From: Sulfuritalea sp. | GTDB taxonomy: Bacteria > Pseudomonadota > Gammaproteobacteria > Burkholderiales > Rhodocyclaceae | Direction of reading: 5' to 3' | DNA length: 64,000 nucleotides | NCBI RefSeq assembly: GCF_017302275.1 | Contig: NZ_JAFLDR010000006.1 | Location: forward strand, 1-64,000 | Part shown: piece by piece, positions 18,306-27,184 of the stretch | How positions within the stretch are numbered: the stretch's first letter is position 1 | Layout of the letters: the number at the start of each line of letters is the position of its first letter | Translations under genes and position numbers: made by a program | The notes under the pieces: generated by a model | What the model saw: only the letters and a program-made list of their open reading frames with translations | Database searches by the model: none | What the model was told of the DNA's origin: nothing

Positions 18306-19880
18306 CTAGGAGGCAGATGACTTGGTGTTCGTCATATCCTGCCAATGTCGATTGACCGGGTTAATTTCAAAGCGTCGAAACGCCCCTTGTCTCCACTCTG
18401 TCGCATTCCCATCGCCTGCGTACTTCTCAAGGGATGTGATGTCGCAGGTCAACTTGGTCTGTAGCAAATTGGATAGCTTCATAAACCTTACGCTTGGCAA
18501 AGTGCGACCACTTTCGACTTTGCTTGAGTCAAATGGAGAACCTATCACGGTAAGCCTGTTTGCGTTGTAGGCATGATCGTTGAGATGTTCATGTCCTCCC
18601 AAGACGATGAGTGGATTTCCCATTCGGCCAAGTTGCACAAGAAAATCGTTCCACCTACCTGTGTTCTGTTGATCGTCTGGGTCACGACCATGAATTAACA
18701 CGAGTATGCAAACGCTAGGATCGAGGTGCGACTTGCTAATTTCTGCCAGTGCCTGGTTTGTTGTGGATTTGAAGTCTTGGTCAGAAACAAACGGTGATGG
18801 CATTGGGTCTTGATTTTTTCGGTTCAGTACGAGGTGCCCTTCGATAGGCAATTCCAAGATCGCGAACCCAATCTGTTTCCAATGTGGGCGCCAATTGAAT
18901 GTCTTCCTGTCAATTGATTCACCTATCAGCTGTGAATAGAACCGTTGATATGGAGTTAGGCTAAAGCTCCACAATTCTTCGTTAACTGTCGAATCTGAAA
19001 GCTGCCACTCCCAGTTGCCTGAATTGGTATCTTGGGCTTTATTACCGCGTTTGGCAGGCTTTTCAATTCGTTGAAGCCTACTTGATAAGGCGAGTGGCCA
19101 GCAACAATCATGGTTTCCCGGAGCAATCGAGAATAGACAAGGCTTAGTTACAAAGTCAGCTTCCTGCAAGTCTCTTGCAAACTGAAAAGCAAGTTCGAAT
19201 TCGTGGGGATAGCCGTTATCTGTGATATCGCCGGTCCATAGCACAACGTCAGCGTGGAGCAAGCTACCGTTATGATCATGAGCCCCATTCCCTATTGCAA
19301 AAACGTTTAAGTAGTCTGGTGCGACGTCGGGGCCGAAGTGCGTATCAGTTATATGGAGAAAGCCAACTTCACCTTCGCGTGCAGGACTCCAGTTTGTTGC
19401 ATGCCCAAGCGCTTCCGCAAGCATATAGTTCCACATTCCTAATGTGTCGTCTGGAAGCCGTTCGACCTCGGTGCCCGCGACGCTTCTAACGTGACTTCTA
19501 ATAGACGACGTATAAGGCAAGAATCCGAGCTTGGGAATTGACTTTAGTTCGGCCAACACCGACGTAGCCTTGTGGTCTGCTCCTTGCTCCTCAAATCTGC
19601 CACTTAGCAGAACTATCGGATATCCGAGAGCTCGAATGCGAGAATAGATCAATGACGAATTGGTAAGCCACTCGCCAGTGAGGACAACGTCAAGAATTAC
19701 AAGGCAAGGAGCCCTTGAATCGAGTATCGAAAGTGCTTCACTTGGGCTTTCTGGAACTAATGGAGAAACTGAATAATATAGTTTCGAATCTGCAGAAAGC
19801 CTCGCGAAAAAATCGCGATAGATCTCTGTTCTTTCACGTTCATCATCGATGATAAGAACACTTACCCCGTGCTTTGTCAT
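18306..19880 (-). CDS. Receiver domain fused to calcineurin-like metallophosphoesterase
   Basis: 524 residues. The N-terminal ~125 residues are a complete two-component receiver: acidic pair Asp12-Asp13 (LIIDDERE), phospho-acceptor Asp64 (CLVILDVVLTG), Ser93 (VLLSG) and Lys117. From ~172 a metallophosphoesterase follows with all metal motifs: DTHFG (179-183), GDITDNG (from 217), GNHD (255-258), IHGRD (His397) and GGHEH (428-432). The start overlaps the upstream stop as ATGA with a GGAGGAAAG site, so it is translationally coupled to the giant gene. A plausible role is a phosphorylation-switched hydrolase of nucleotides or phosphoesters serving as the output of the giant ATPase; the substrate is unknown. 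Confidence 0.8.
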   Translation of the reverse strand: MTKHGVSVLIIDDERERTEIYRDFFARLSADSKLYYSVSPLVPESPSEALSILDSRAPCLVILDVVLTGEWLTNSSLIYSRIRALGYPIVLLSGRFEEQGADHKATSVLAELKSIPKLGFLPYTSSIRSHVRSVAGTEVERLPDDTLGMWNYMLAEALGHATNWSPAREGEVGFLHITDTHFGPDVAPDYLNVFAIGNGAHDHNGSLLHADVVLWTGDITDNGYPHEFELAFQFARDLQEADFVTKPCLFSIAPGNHDCCWPLALSSRLQRIEKPAKRGNKAQDTNSGNWEWQLSDSTVNEELWSFSLTPYQRFYSQLIGESIDRKTFNWRPHWKQIGFAILELPIEGHLVLNRKNQDPMPSPFVSDQDFKSTTNQALAEISKSHLDPSVCILVLIHGRDPDDQQNTGRWNDFLVQLGRMGNPLIVLGGHEHLNDHAYNANRLTVIGSPFDSSKVESGRTLPSVRFMKLSNLLQTKLTCDITSLEKYAGDGNATEWRQGAFRRFEINPVNRHWQDMTNTKSSAS

Positions 19881-22800
19881 GACTTTCCTCCCAACACCCA
19901 TGAGAACTGAACCTCTGTACAGAACCACTTTCGATTGTTCTGATCTGGTTTGACCCTTCGTCGAATTTGAGTCCCTAAAGTGCTATGGACTATTGCGAGG
20001 CTGTCTTGCTGACGTATAAAGGCGTCCTCATCGGAAGTTTCGCGTCCGCAGTTCCACACGCTCAATAGTATTGTTCCATTGGAACTGCCTATCAGAATAA
20101 TATTTGCACGCGCCTGAATAGAAATCCCGGCCGACTGGAGCCACGGCGGAATATCAATTCGGCTAGTTGGCGCATTGCGAAGGGCGTCCTTGACTAGGCG
20201 ATCAAGCAGTACGTCAAGTTCAGTACCAAACAGGAGATAACGCGCCCCCTCTGCCTGGCAGTACTTCCTGTGGCCGACGGCGATAGCAACTTCATTAACT
20301 CGTTCCGCAGCGGTCCTTAGCACAGTAGTCTTAATCCGGCTCAACATACTGCTAAAGCCATTTGCGGGAGAAGTGTTCTCAAAACGGGTCATCGAACTCT
20401 GAAATGATTCTCTGATGCGAACAACAAGATCAATAGCGTTTCTTACTTCTGTAGATGTTCGCTCACCGACATTCCGAGTACTCATTGCCCGAAGCATTTG
20501 CAAGTCCTCTGGGCTAATGGTGCAAAGCGCATTGAATAGTTCGCCCGGCACAACGTCGCTTGTTTGCACTGCGAAGCTAGACGATGCCCCACGGCAAATC
20601 ATCGAAAGCGCTGTTTGCAGAGTCGTGCGACACAAAGCCCAACTAGGGATCGGTTGATCGCCGGCCCAACTTTCAGCATCCTTTAACCGATCCATGCAGT
20701 CGCCATGTGCAATGCCAGCTCCGAAAAATCGCAGGGCGTGGCGGAACTGTTCAGCCAGGGTGTGTTCGCTAAGTGTCAGTGCCCAATAATTCGAACGAAC
20801 TATGTTTGCAGCATCGGAGTTCTTAATATGATCAGATTTCAATAGTTCTCGAATACGATCTTTGAACGGTGCGTTGAGATCATTGGTTTGCGAGCCTTCA
20901 TCTGCTGATTCCAAAAGTACGGTCATAAGCGCGATGCGGGTTTCATCATTGATAAAACGTGTGGAAGTCACCAGGTTCAATATCTCATCCAGCAACAGTC
21001 GCTTAGTCGGACCATCGAGGTTTATCAAAGCAAGCGAAGTTAGGCCACGAAGACGAGATAGCCGATCGGCGGAAACCTCAGCAATAAAATCGGAAGTCGC
21101 CGACTCCAGCATCGCCAGATAACGGAGGAGCTGAACACCTGCAGATTCCTTTACTGCGACAGGGATTTCATGAGAGCTCAAAAGAAGATAGCTTCCCAGC
21201 ACCTCTATAGCAATCGCGATGCCTGCAAACGTATCCTTTCCTGAATCCTGTTCCTCCGCGAATTCGCGAGCCAGACGCAACGGATAAGTAGGGGTACAAA
21301 GTGTCCTCGCAATCTCGATTCCATAGGCGGTTGCTTGGGCACTATCTCGGAGCCAAATATAGTTCCAATTTAGGACTTGATCCCTTTCCCACCATGTTTG
21401 GCGTGGCTCTGGATCGCTCAGCGTAGGCTTTCCGTCATCTGATATCAGCGATCGCTGGGCTACCTGTTCTCTATTGACAACAGGCTCGTTTGGACGAATC
21501 CGAAATCCAAACTTCTTCGATATTGGCTTCGGCAGCCTAAGTGGGATTAGCCCGTGTTCCTCCCATTGTTGTCCCGGATCGGCAAGCGCCCAGTCTTCGT
21601 AGATCTTTTCTACCTGTTGGCGAATCATAGGTTGAAATCTATTGGTGCGTTCCCACAGCGCATCTATTGCACGCAATCCGCTACAAATCGGACAAGAACG
21701 CTGGTCGTCCAACGATGGAACATCTAGTCGCCAATAGCACTGAATTTGATTGTCTGTTGAGGACTCAGTAAGTGCCGGAGCACTGGTACGGTTTAGTAAG
21801 CCGAACCCAACAACCTTCTCCACGCCGAGCGCAAGCAACTGTCGCTGAGTATGTCGAAAAGTACGATTGCCGACGTATCCAATATCCAAGAAGAACACTG
21901 TTCCACCGATCGCGCCTTTAGTCTCACGGATATGCTGTTCGGCGAGCTGAGTGATTTGCTTTAGTCCATCCCCAATGTCAGGGAGATAGCTAATTGGAAT
22001 TGCGCGCCAACGATCATCTAGTCGCCTATTTCCATTCAGGTCCCTCATCTTGAACAGATGGCGCACCATGATTGCGTTCAATCTGCCTGGAGGATATACG
22101 AGCATTGGAAATGCAGCGCCCTTCGCCCGCTCGCTGAGTTGGTTCGCAAGCCATTCGTAGAAGCCTTTGCCTGAAACCGCTGACGTTTGAAGTGCATTCA
22201 GATGATTAATTTCGACGAGGTCGTGCCGACGTTCGATGTTCCAATGGCCAATCTTCAGCAACTGATCCCGGTGCCATTCGTGATAGGACTCTGATACTGA
22301 TGGTTGCCGATGCTCATCAGCTCCTCTGTCTTCGATTACACGTGATACGGGACGAATTAGCGAAATCTTGGTTTGTTCAGATTCACAATCAGGCTTCAAG
22401 GGCCGGACAAAGGGTGTACCAGGAATGCGTTCCCAGGCGTACGGGCTGGGAGATCTTTGCGGTACTGATTTGGGAGTCCAGCGCAACGCCGAGAAATACC
22501 GAAATCGTTGCTCGTCGAGGGGCATTGACGGATTGGTTGGCGCAATGAAGCAAGCCAATACGGCGCTCGGAATACCACGATAGCGCGCCTCGCGGGTGAC
22601 CGTAGAGCCTGTAACCACTGAACTAATAACGAAGCATTTCGGCGTTGCACTATCGATTGGAGACCTCTCCATCCAGCGTGACGCATCAGCCAAATCGGGC
22701 CTAATCAACTCGTCGATTGGAAGAGCTATGTGACCTGGGAAAGCGGCTAGCGCACGGCGCAATGCCCGCCTGACGATCTTTGCTAACTCTCGGTGTTGAA

Positions 22801-24769
22801 CGGCGAGGGAATAGTCCAAGTAAATCGGAAGGACGCTAGCGTTGCCGCCGTCGAGCGCGGTACTCCAAGAGACATCCTTTAGCAGCAGAGGGACATCTAG
22901 GTTATCCGCTCTTTGCCAAAAGGCGTCGGAATCAGTTTCTCGAAGCGCACGTGCAACCTGAGCAACCATGTCGAGGTCATGTCGCCCCATGGGTTTAAAG
23001 CAAGCCCTAGAACGCTCAGACGCCCTAAGTTGTAGTGTCAGAGAAATTAGGTCTTCCGAGACAATCAGAATTCGCTTCGGATTGCGCGTACCGAAGGTAT
23101 TGCCATTAGGCACAAGGGATTGGATGTGTTCGGAAAGTAAAATTGCTTGGGCGCGACTTAAATCACAAAATGCGAGGGTAGTAGCGGTCTCATTATTGGA
23201 ACAAATCGAAAGCCACCTATCAACTAGCGCATCCGTCAAATTCTTCCGAAAATCACGAGACATCCTAATGACCAAAGTGCTCGTAGATGTTTGGGCTTTT
23301 TGCTCAAATGCTTGGGCGATTTGCGCCAAGGTTAGCTCTGGACTGGGATCATCTTGCGCCAAATATGCCGCGAGATCGAATACGGGTAGCGTGCCAGAAG
23401 TGGTGACCGAATCGGCGAACACTTCGCGTAATAGAGAACAAAAAGGAACATTTCCCTGGGATGATGACGGCGTCAGCCAACCTTCGAGCGAAAGTGCCGA
23501 GTGCGATACTTCTAGTGCAAAGTGAAAATATGTACCTGTGGGATGGCTTCCTTCAGGGAAAATTGGAGCGAAATGCTCTGGCGAAGTATGGTCGTAGCCG
23601 GTGGATGGTCGCGGATGGCGCCCAGAGTTCCATATAGGCGAAACAAACAATCGTGATCGGTCGCTCTGTTTAGTCAATACAGTATTGACGTGCCGAAGAC
23701 CAGTTACGTTACTGCGATCGCGAGTGCCAGCGCCGAAATCTCGTTTGTGACGAGATACTGGTTCTCGGAAGACGAGCGAGACCAATCGGCCGATCTTGAC
23801 CTTTCGGTTGCCGCGCTGGGCGCTTTCGATCCGTTTCCGTAAGCTCTTATCTGAGCTTGAGGCGGCCCAGTCCGCAGAGTGATGGCAAAGTCCGACTCCA
23901 ACATCGCAAACAAAGAGTTCGATATATTTTCCACTGGTCACTTCGTGGATGTGGTCTACAAGCGGACAAGCGGAGGTACTTTCTTTGTCCTCATCTGCCA
24001 AGTGATCGCCGTGCTGACGAAGACGGGCATAGATGCAGATTGGACCAGGAGGCCCAACTGGATATGCATGCTCAGACGCATTTAGCAGAACCTCGGTGGC
24101 GACTTGTCGGACCCTAACAAGCGCGCTATCACGATACATAAATTCAGATTGTCGGCCACTAAACAGCTTCGTATCCATAGACCTTATCGCATCATCAACG
24201 AACGATGCGACTTCAGCGGCACTCTTTCCTGACATCAATAGCGTCGGTGGTATTCCGGGGTCGACACCGTATAGCAGGTTGCAACCTGCAGTCATGCTCA
24301 CCGCCTCCTCGAGTCTTCGAATCGATGACAAACGAAACTCGCGGTCGTAGCCATCAAGGCTGCTTTGAAATTGGAACGTAGTAGATTGGCAAACGTTAGC
24401 AATACTTCTAAGAAATCCGTGGGAAGCGAGATACAACCGCGCACGGGACTTCGAAACGTCCTTTGACCGAGTAGATGCCTCTCCGAGATTCACGGAGATC
24501 TTCGGGTTGTTGTCAATATGCCGATTTGCCCATAGACATAAATTGCAGAGCATCGCCATTGCGGGAATGGGATCAATCCACTCGCATGCGGACAGATCGA
24601 TCTCTATCTCGGGACCGGCCGTAGAAAGATAGTCTTGGATTTCCTTGCCGAAGTAGACAGAGAACCATCGATCTCGAAAGGAGTGCGGTAGCTTAAGAGG
24701 AGACAAAGGCGCCTCGGCAGAAAGATTGATGGGTCGGGGGATGGATACCAAAGCAACTAGCGAGAACAA
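19877..24769 (-). CDS. Giant STAS-like/GHKL-ATPase/phosphoribosyltransferase-like protein
   Basis: About 1630 residues, cytoplasmic, no transmembrane segments. Order (approximate positions): a STAS-like strand-helix EIDLSACEWIDPIPAMAML (55-75); a GHKL ATPase with N-box EVLLNASEHAYP (225-236), G1 DVGVGL (289-294) and G2 VTGLRHV (355); two phosphoribosyltransferase-like segments, CFVISSVVTGST (712) and GGTVFFLDIGYVGNRT (955); a CPIC motif (1026); a long helical region; and a second, degenerate GHKL-like domain (ELDVLLDRLVKDALRNAP, VWNCGRET) at the C-terminus. I recognise no named family for the whole protein. The TTG at 24769 with GAGAG upstream is preferred over the TTG at 24820, which coincides with a -35 box. 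It is the first gene of the cassette operon. Confidence 0.7.
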   Translation of the reverse strand: MFSLVALVSIPRPINLSAEAPLSPLKLPHSFRDRWFSVYFGKEIQDYLSTAGPEIEIDLSACEWIDPIPAMAMLCNLCLWANRHIDNNPKISVNLGEASTRSKDVSKSRARLYLASHGFLRSIANVCQSTTFQFQSSLDGYDREFRLSSIRRLEEAVSMTAGCNLLYGVDPGIPPTLLMSGKSAAEVASFVDDAIRSMDTKLFSGRQSEFMYRDSALVRVRQVATEVLLNASEHAYPVGPPGPICIYARLRQHGDHLADEDKESTSACPLVDHIHEVTSGKYIELFVCDVGVGLCHHSADWAASSSDKSLRKRIESAQRGNRKVKIGRLVSLVFREPVSRHKRDFGAGTRDRSNVTGLRHVNTVLTKQSDRSRLFVSPIWNSGRHPRPSTGYDHTSPEHFAPIFPEGSHPTGTYFHFALEVSHSALSLEGWLTPSSSQGNVPFCSLLREVFADSVTTSGTLPVFDLAAYLAQDDPSPELTLAQIAQAFEQKAQTSTSTLVIRMSRDFRKNLTDALVDRWLSICSNNETATTLAFCDLSRAQAILLSEHIQSLVPNGNTFGTRNPKRILIVSEDLISLTLQLRASERSRACFKPMGRHDLDMVAQVARALRETDSDAFWQRADNLDVPLLLKDVSWSTALDGGNASVLPIYLDYSLAVQHRELAKIVRRALRRALAAFPGHIALPIDELIRPDLADASRWMERSPIDSATPKCFVISSVVTGSTVTREARYRGIPSAVLACFIAPTNPSMPLDEQRFRYFSALRWTPKSVPQRSPSPYAWERIPGTPFVRPLKPDCESEQTKISLIRPVSRVIEDRGADEHRQPSVSESYHEWHRDQLLKIGHWNIERRHDLVEINHLNALQTSAVSGKGFYEWLANQLSERAKGAAFPMLVYPPGRLNAIMVRHLFKMRDLNGNRRLDDRWRAIPISYLPDIGDGLKQITQLAEQHIRETKGAIGGTVFFLDIGYVGNRTFRHTQRQLLALGVEKVVGFGLLNRTSAPALTESSTDNQIQCYWRLDVPSLDDQRSCPICSGLRAIDALWERTNRFQPMIRQQVEKIYEDWALADPGQQWEEHGLIPLRLPKPISKKFGFRIRPNEPVVNREQVAQRSLISDDGKPTLSDPEPRQTWWERDQVLNWNYIWLRDSAQATAYGIEIARTLCTPTYPLRLAREFAEEQDSGKDTFAGIAIAIEVLGSYLLLSSHEIPVAVKESAGVQLLRYLAMLESATSDFIAEVSADRLSRLRGLTSLALINLDGPTKRLLLDEILNLVTSTRFINDETRIALMTVLLESADEGSQTNDLNAPFKDRIRELLKSDHIKNSDAANIVRSNYWALTLSEHTLAEQFRHALRFFGAGIAHGDCMDRLKDAESWAGDQPIPSWALCRTTLQTALSMICRGASSSFAVQTSDVVPGELFNALCTISPEDLQMLRAMSTRNVGERTSTEVRNAIDLVVRIRESFQSSMTRFENTSPANGFSSMLSRIKTTVLRTAAERVNEVAIAVGHRKYCQAEGARYLLFGTELDVLLDRLVKDALRNAPTSRIDIPPWLQSAGISIQARANIILIGSSNGTILLSVWNCGRETSDEDAFIRQQDSLAIVHSTLGTQIRRRVKPDQNNRKWFCTEVQFSWVLGGKS

Positions 24770-24785
24770 CGACTTACATCTCTCG

Positions 24786-24826
24786 GAATCTATGGCAAAT
24801 GGCCAGATATTCTGTGTCAATAGAAT
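24786..24826 (-). promoter_or_regulatory. Candidate cassette promoter overlapping the right inverted repeat
   Basis: Reading leftwards, TTGACA (24820-24815) is a perfect -35 box; weak -10 candidates (TGCCAT, or CATAGA a little further on) follow 17-20 bp later. The -35 lies inside the inverted repeat ATTCTATTGACACA (24826-24813). Confidence 0.4.
24813..24826 (-). repeat. Right inverted repeat of the cassette
   Basis: Reverse complement reads ATTCTATTGACACA, 12 of 14 matches with 18258-18271. It lies 20 bp from the start of the displaced icmF copy. Confidence 0.4.
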
Positions 24827-24846
24827 AGCATGTCGTATTTGCTCGC

Positions 24847-25701
24847 GGCATGCACATCGACGACTTCGCGCCCAACCTCAGCTTCTTCTTCAGCAACGGC
24901 ATGGACCCGGAATATTCGGTGATCGGCCGCGTCGCGCGCCGCATCTGGGCCGTGGCGATGAAGAACAAGTACGGCGCCAACGAGCGCAGCCAGAAGCTCA
25001 AGTACCACATCCAGACTTCCGGCCGCTCGCTCCATGCGCAGGAGATGGACTTCAACGACATCCGCACCACGCTGCAGGCCCTGATCGCCATCTACGACAA
25101 CTGCAACAGCCTGCACACCAACGCCTACGACGAGGCGATCACCACGCCGACCGAGGAATCCGTGCGCCGCGCCATGGCCATCCAGCTGATCATCAACCGC
25201 GAATGGGGCGTGGCGAAGAACGAGAACCCGAACCAGGGCGCCTTCGTCATGGAAGAACTGACCGACCTCGTCGAGGAGGCCGTGCTCAAGGAATTCGAGG
25301 CCATCGCCTCAAGGGGCGGAGTGCTCGGCGCCATGGAAACAGGCTACCAGCGCGGCAAAATCCAGGAAGAGTCGATGCACTACGAGCACAAGAAGCACGA
25401 CGGCTCCTATCCCATCATCGGCGTCAATACCTTCCTCAACCCGCACGGCTCCGGCGTGGCCAGCGAAATCGAGCTGGCGCGCTCGACCGAGGGCGAAAAG
25501 CAGTCGCAGTTGAAGCGCCTGGCCGATTTCCAGAAGCGCAACGCCGGCCAAGCCGAGGCCTCGCTGGCGAAACTGCGGCAGGCCGTGATCGATAACACCA
25601 ACGTCTTCGCCGTGATGATGGAAGCCGTGCGCCACTGCTCGCTGGGGCAGATCAGCAATGCTCTGTATCTGGTGGGCGGGCAGTACCGGCGCAGCATGTG
25701 A
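24847..25701 (+). pseudogene. icmF': Displaced icmF 3' end (copy 2)
   Basis: An open frame identical in protein to icmF from residue 807 ([17 protein letters not shown]) to the stop apart from a few substitutions near the end (EGEKQ for [18 protein letters not shown] for [19 protein letters not shown] for LYEVGG). Most nucleotide differences are at third positions. It lacks the B12, G-protein and most mutase sequence, so it cannot be an active mutase. It marks the right edge of the foreign cassette. Confidence 0.9.
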
Positions 25702-25723
25702 TCCGGGTGATCCCGCCGGACTG

Positions 25724-25746
25724 AGAGTCGGCGCTGGGGGCACGGC
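25724..25746 (-). repeat. Dispersed repeat, short form, 23 bp after icmF copy 2
   Basis: AGAGTCGGCGCTGGGGGCAC then GGC. It is intergenic, followed by GGCCATGGCC, a small palindrome. Confidence 0.55.
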
Positions 25747-25792
25747 GGCCATGGCCGAGGGCGGGGCGCCGAAGCTTCGGGTAATGGATGAA

Positions 25793-25816
25793 ATATCGGA
25801 ATCAGACTCCGAATAT
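25793..25816. promoter_or_regulatory. Inverted repeat upstream of the DUF4143 ATPase, possible operator
   Basis: ATATCGGA (25793-25800) and TCCGAATAT (25808-25816) form an imperfect inverted repeat with a 7-bp spacer, ending 18 bp before the ATG. The position suits autoregulation or a local repressor. Confidence 0.4.
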
Positions 25817-25834
25817 TCATGGTAGTATCCGGCC

Positions 25835-26995
25835 ATGGATTTCCGTTCCACGCATCTCGATCAGCTTCGTCGCCGCCTCGCCGACTTCCCCGTCATGGCC
25901 CTGCTCGGGCCGCGCCAGGTGGGCAAAACCACGCTGGCCAGGCAGCTCGCGGAACGCTGGGATGGTCCGGCCACGCTGTTCGACCTGGAGGACCCGGATC
26001 ATCTGGCGCGGCTCGCCGATCCCGCATTCGTTCTGCGCCCTCTGCGCGGCCTGGTCGTGCTCGACGAGATCCAGTGGCGGCCGGATTTATTTCCGCTGCT
26101 GCGCGTGCTGGCGGACCGGCCCGACTGTCCGGCACGTTTCCTGATTCTCGGTAGCGCATCACCCGAGCTGATGCGCCAGTCCGCCGAATCGCTGGCCGGC
26201 CGGATCGGGTTTCACGATCTCGAAGGCTTTGGTCTCGACGAGATCGGCGTCGGCGGCCTGGATGCGCGCTGGCTGCGCGGTGGCTTTCCACGGGCGCTAC
26301 TGGCGGCTACCGATGCGGCCAGCGCCGAATGGCGCGGCGCGCTGATCCGCACTTACCTTGAACGCGATCTGGCGCAACTCGGCTTTGCGCTGCCGGCCGC
26401 GACCATGCGGCGCTTCTGGACCATGCTTGCCCATTGCCACGGACAAACCTGGAATGGCAGCGAGCTGGCGCGCGCGATGGGCGTCACCGACAAGACCGTG
26501 ACGCGCTGGCTGGATGTGCTGGAGGGCACTTTCGTGGTCCGACGCTTGCGGCCTTGGCATGCCAACGTCGGCAAGCGCGAAATCAAGGCGCCCAAGGTTT
26601 ACATTGCCGATAGCGGATTGCTGCACAGCCTGCTCGGCATCGGCACGCACGAAGCCCTGCTTGCCCATCCCAAGTGCGGCGCCTCCTGGGAAGGGCTGAT
26701 CGTCCTCGAACTCGCCCGTCGGTCCGGCGTCGGCCGCGACGGCGCGTGGTTCTGGGGCGTGCATACCGGCGGCGAGCTGGACCTGCTGATCCTGCGCGGG
26801 ACGGATCGCATCGGCTTCGAGGTCAAGCTGACGCGCTCGCCGGCCGTCACGCCATCCATGCGTTCGGCGCGCGAGGTGCTGAAGCTCGATCACCTCTACG
26901 TCGTCTGCCACGGCAGCGAGCCGCCCTGGCCACTGGCCGAGGGAATCACGGCTTTTCCCGCGGGCAATCTGTGCCGAACGCCGAATGTTCCCTGA
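25835..26995 (+). CDS. AAA_14/DUF4143 ATP-binding protein
   Basis: 386 residues. Walker A is GPRQVGKTT near residue 25 and Walker B VVLDEIQWRPD near 75, followed by ILGSASPELMRQSAESLAGR, a typical sensor block of this ATPase group. The C-terminal DUF4143 part contains KVYIADSGLLHSLLG and the nuclease-fold-like GELDLLI...FEVKLT motif. These solitary ATPases are common in mobile or variable regions and their cellular role is unsettled. It is bounded on both sides by icmF 3'-end fragments (ending 25701 and starting about 26996). Confidence 0.85.
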   Translation: MDFRSTHLDQLRRRLADFPVMALLGPRQVGKTTLARQLAERWDGPATLFDLEDPDHLARLADPAFVLRPLRGLVVLDEIQWRPDLFPLLRVLADRPDCPARFLILGSASPELMRQSAESLAGRIGFHDLEGFGLDEIGVGGLDARWLRGGFPRALLAATDAASAEWRGALIRTYLERDLAQLGFALPAATMRRFWTMLAHCHGQTWNGSELARAMGVTDKTVTRWLDVLEGTFVVRRLRPWHANVGKREIKAPKVYIADSGLLHSLLGIGTHEALLAHPKCGASWEGLIVLELARRSGVGRDGAWFWGVHTGGELDLLILRGTDRIGFEVKLTRSPAVTPSMRSAREVLKLDHLYVVCHGSEPPWPLAEGITAFPAGNLCRTPNVP

Positions 26996-27145
26996 AGCTT
27001 TGCCCGTCTGGCCAGGCGGAAGCAGGCGCTGAACGATAGCGGCAACGTCTTCGCCGTAATGATGGAAGCCGCGCGCTGCTGCTCCCTTGGGCCGATCTCG
27101 AACGCTCTGTATCTGGGCGGGGGACAGTACAGGCGGAGTGTGTAA
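26996..27145 (+). pseudogene. icmF': Displaced icmF 3' end (copy 3)
   Basis: Decayed but readable: ARLARRKQALNDSGNVFAVM, then EAARCCSLGPISNALYLGGG and QYRRSV followed by TAA. It aligns with the last ~45 residues of icmF ([31 protein letters not shown]). It begins directly after the DUF4143 ATPase stop. Confidence 0.85.
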
Positions 27146-27184
27146 GCCTTTGGGTCTGGTTGCAGCGGATCCCGGCTGGATTTC

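Larger units (their letters stand above)
18244..24846. mobile_element. Foreign two-gene cassette inserted at the icmF 3' end
   Basis: Base composition drops visibly across 18250-24840 compared with the GC-rich flanks, and codon use changes with it. The interval lies exactly between the intact icmF stop and a second copy of the icmF 3' end that begins abruptly at 24847 with GGCATGCACATCGACGACTT, the same bases as 17389 onward. It holds two coupled genes and no integrase or transposase. A near-terminal inverted repeat (18258-18271 against 24813-24826) may mark its edges. How it moved is not visible. Confidence 0.7.
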
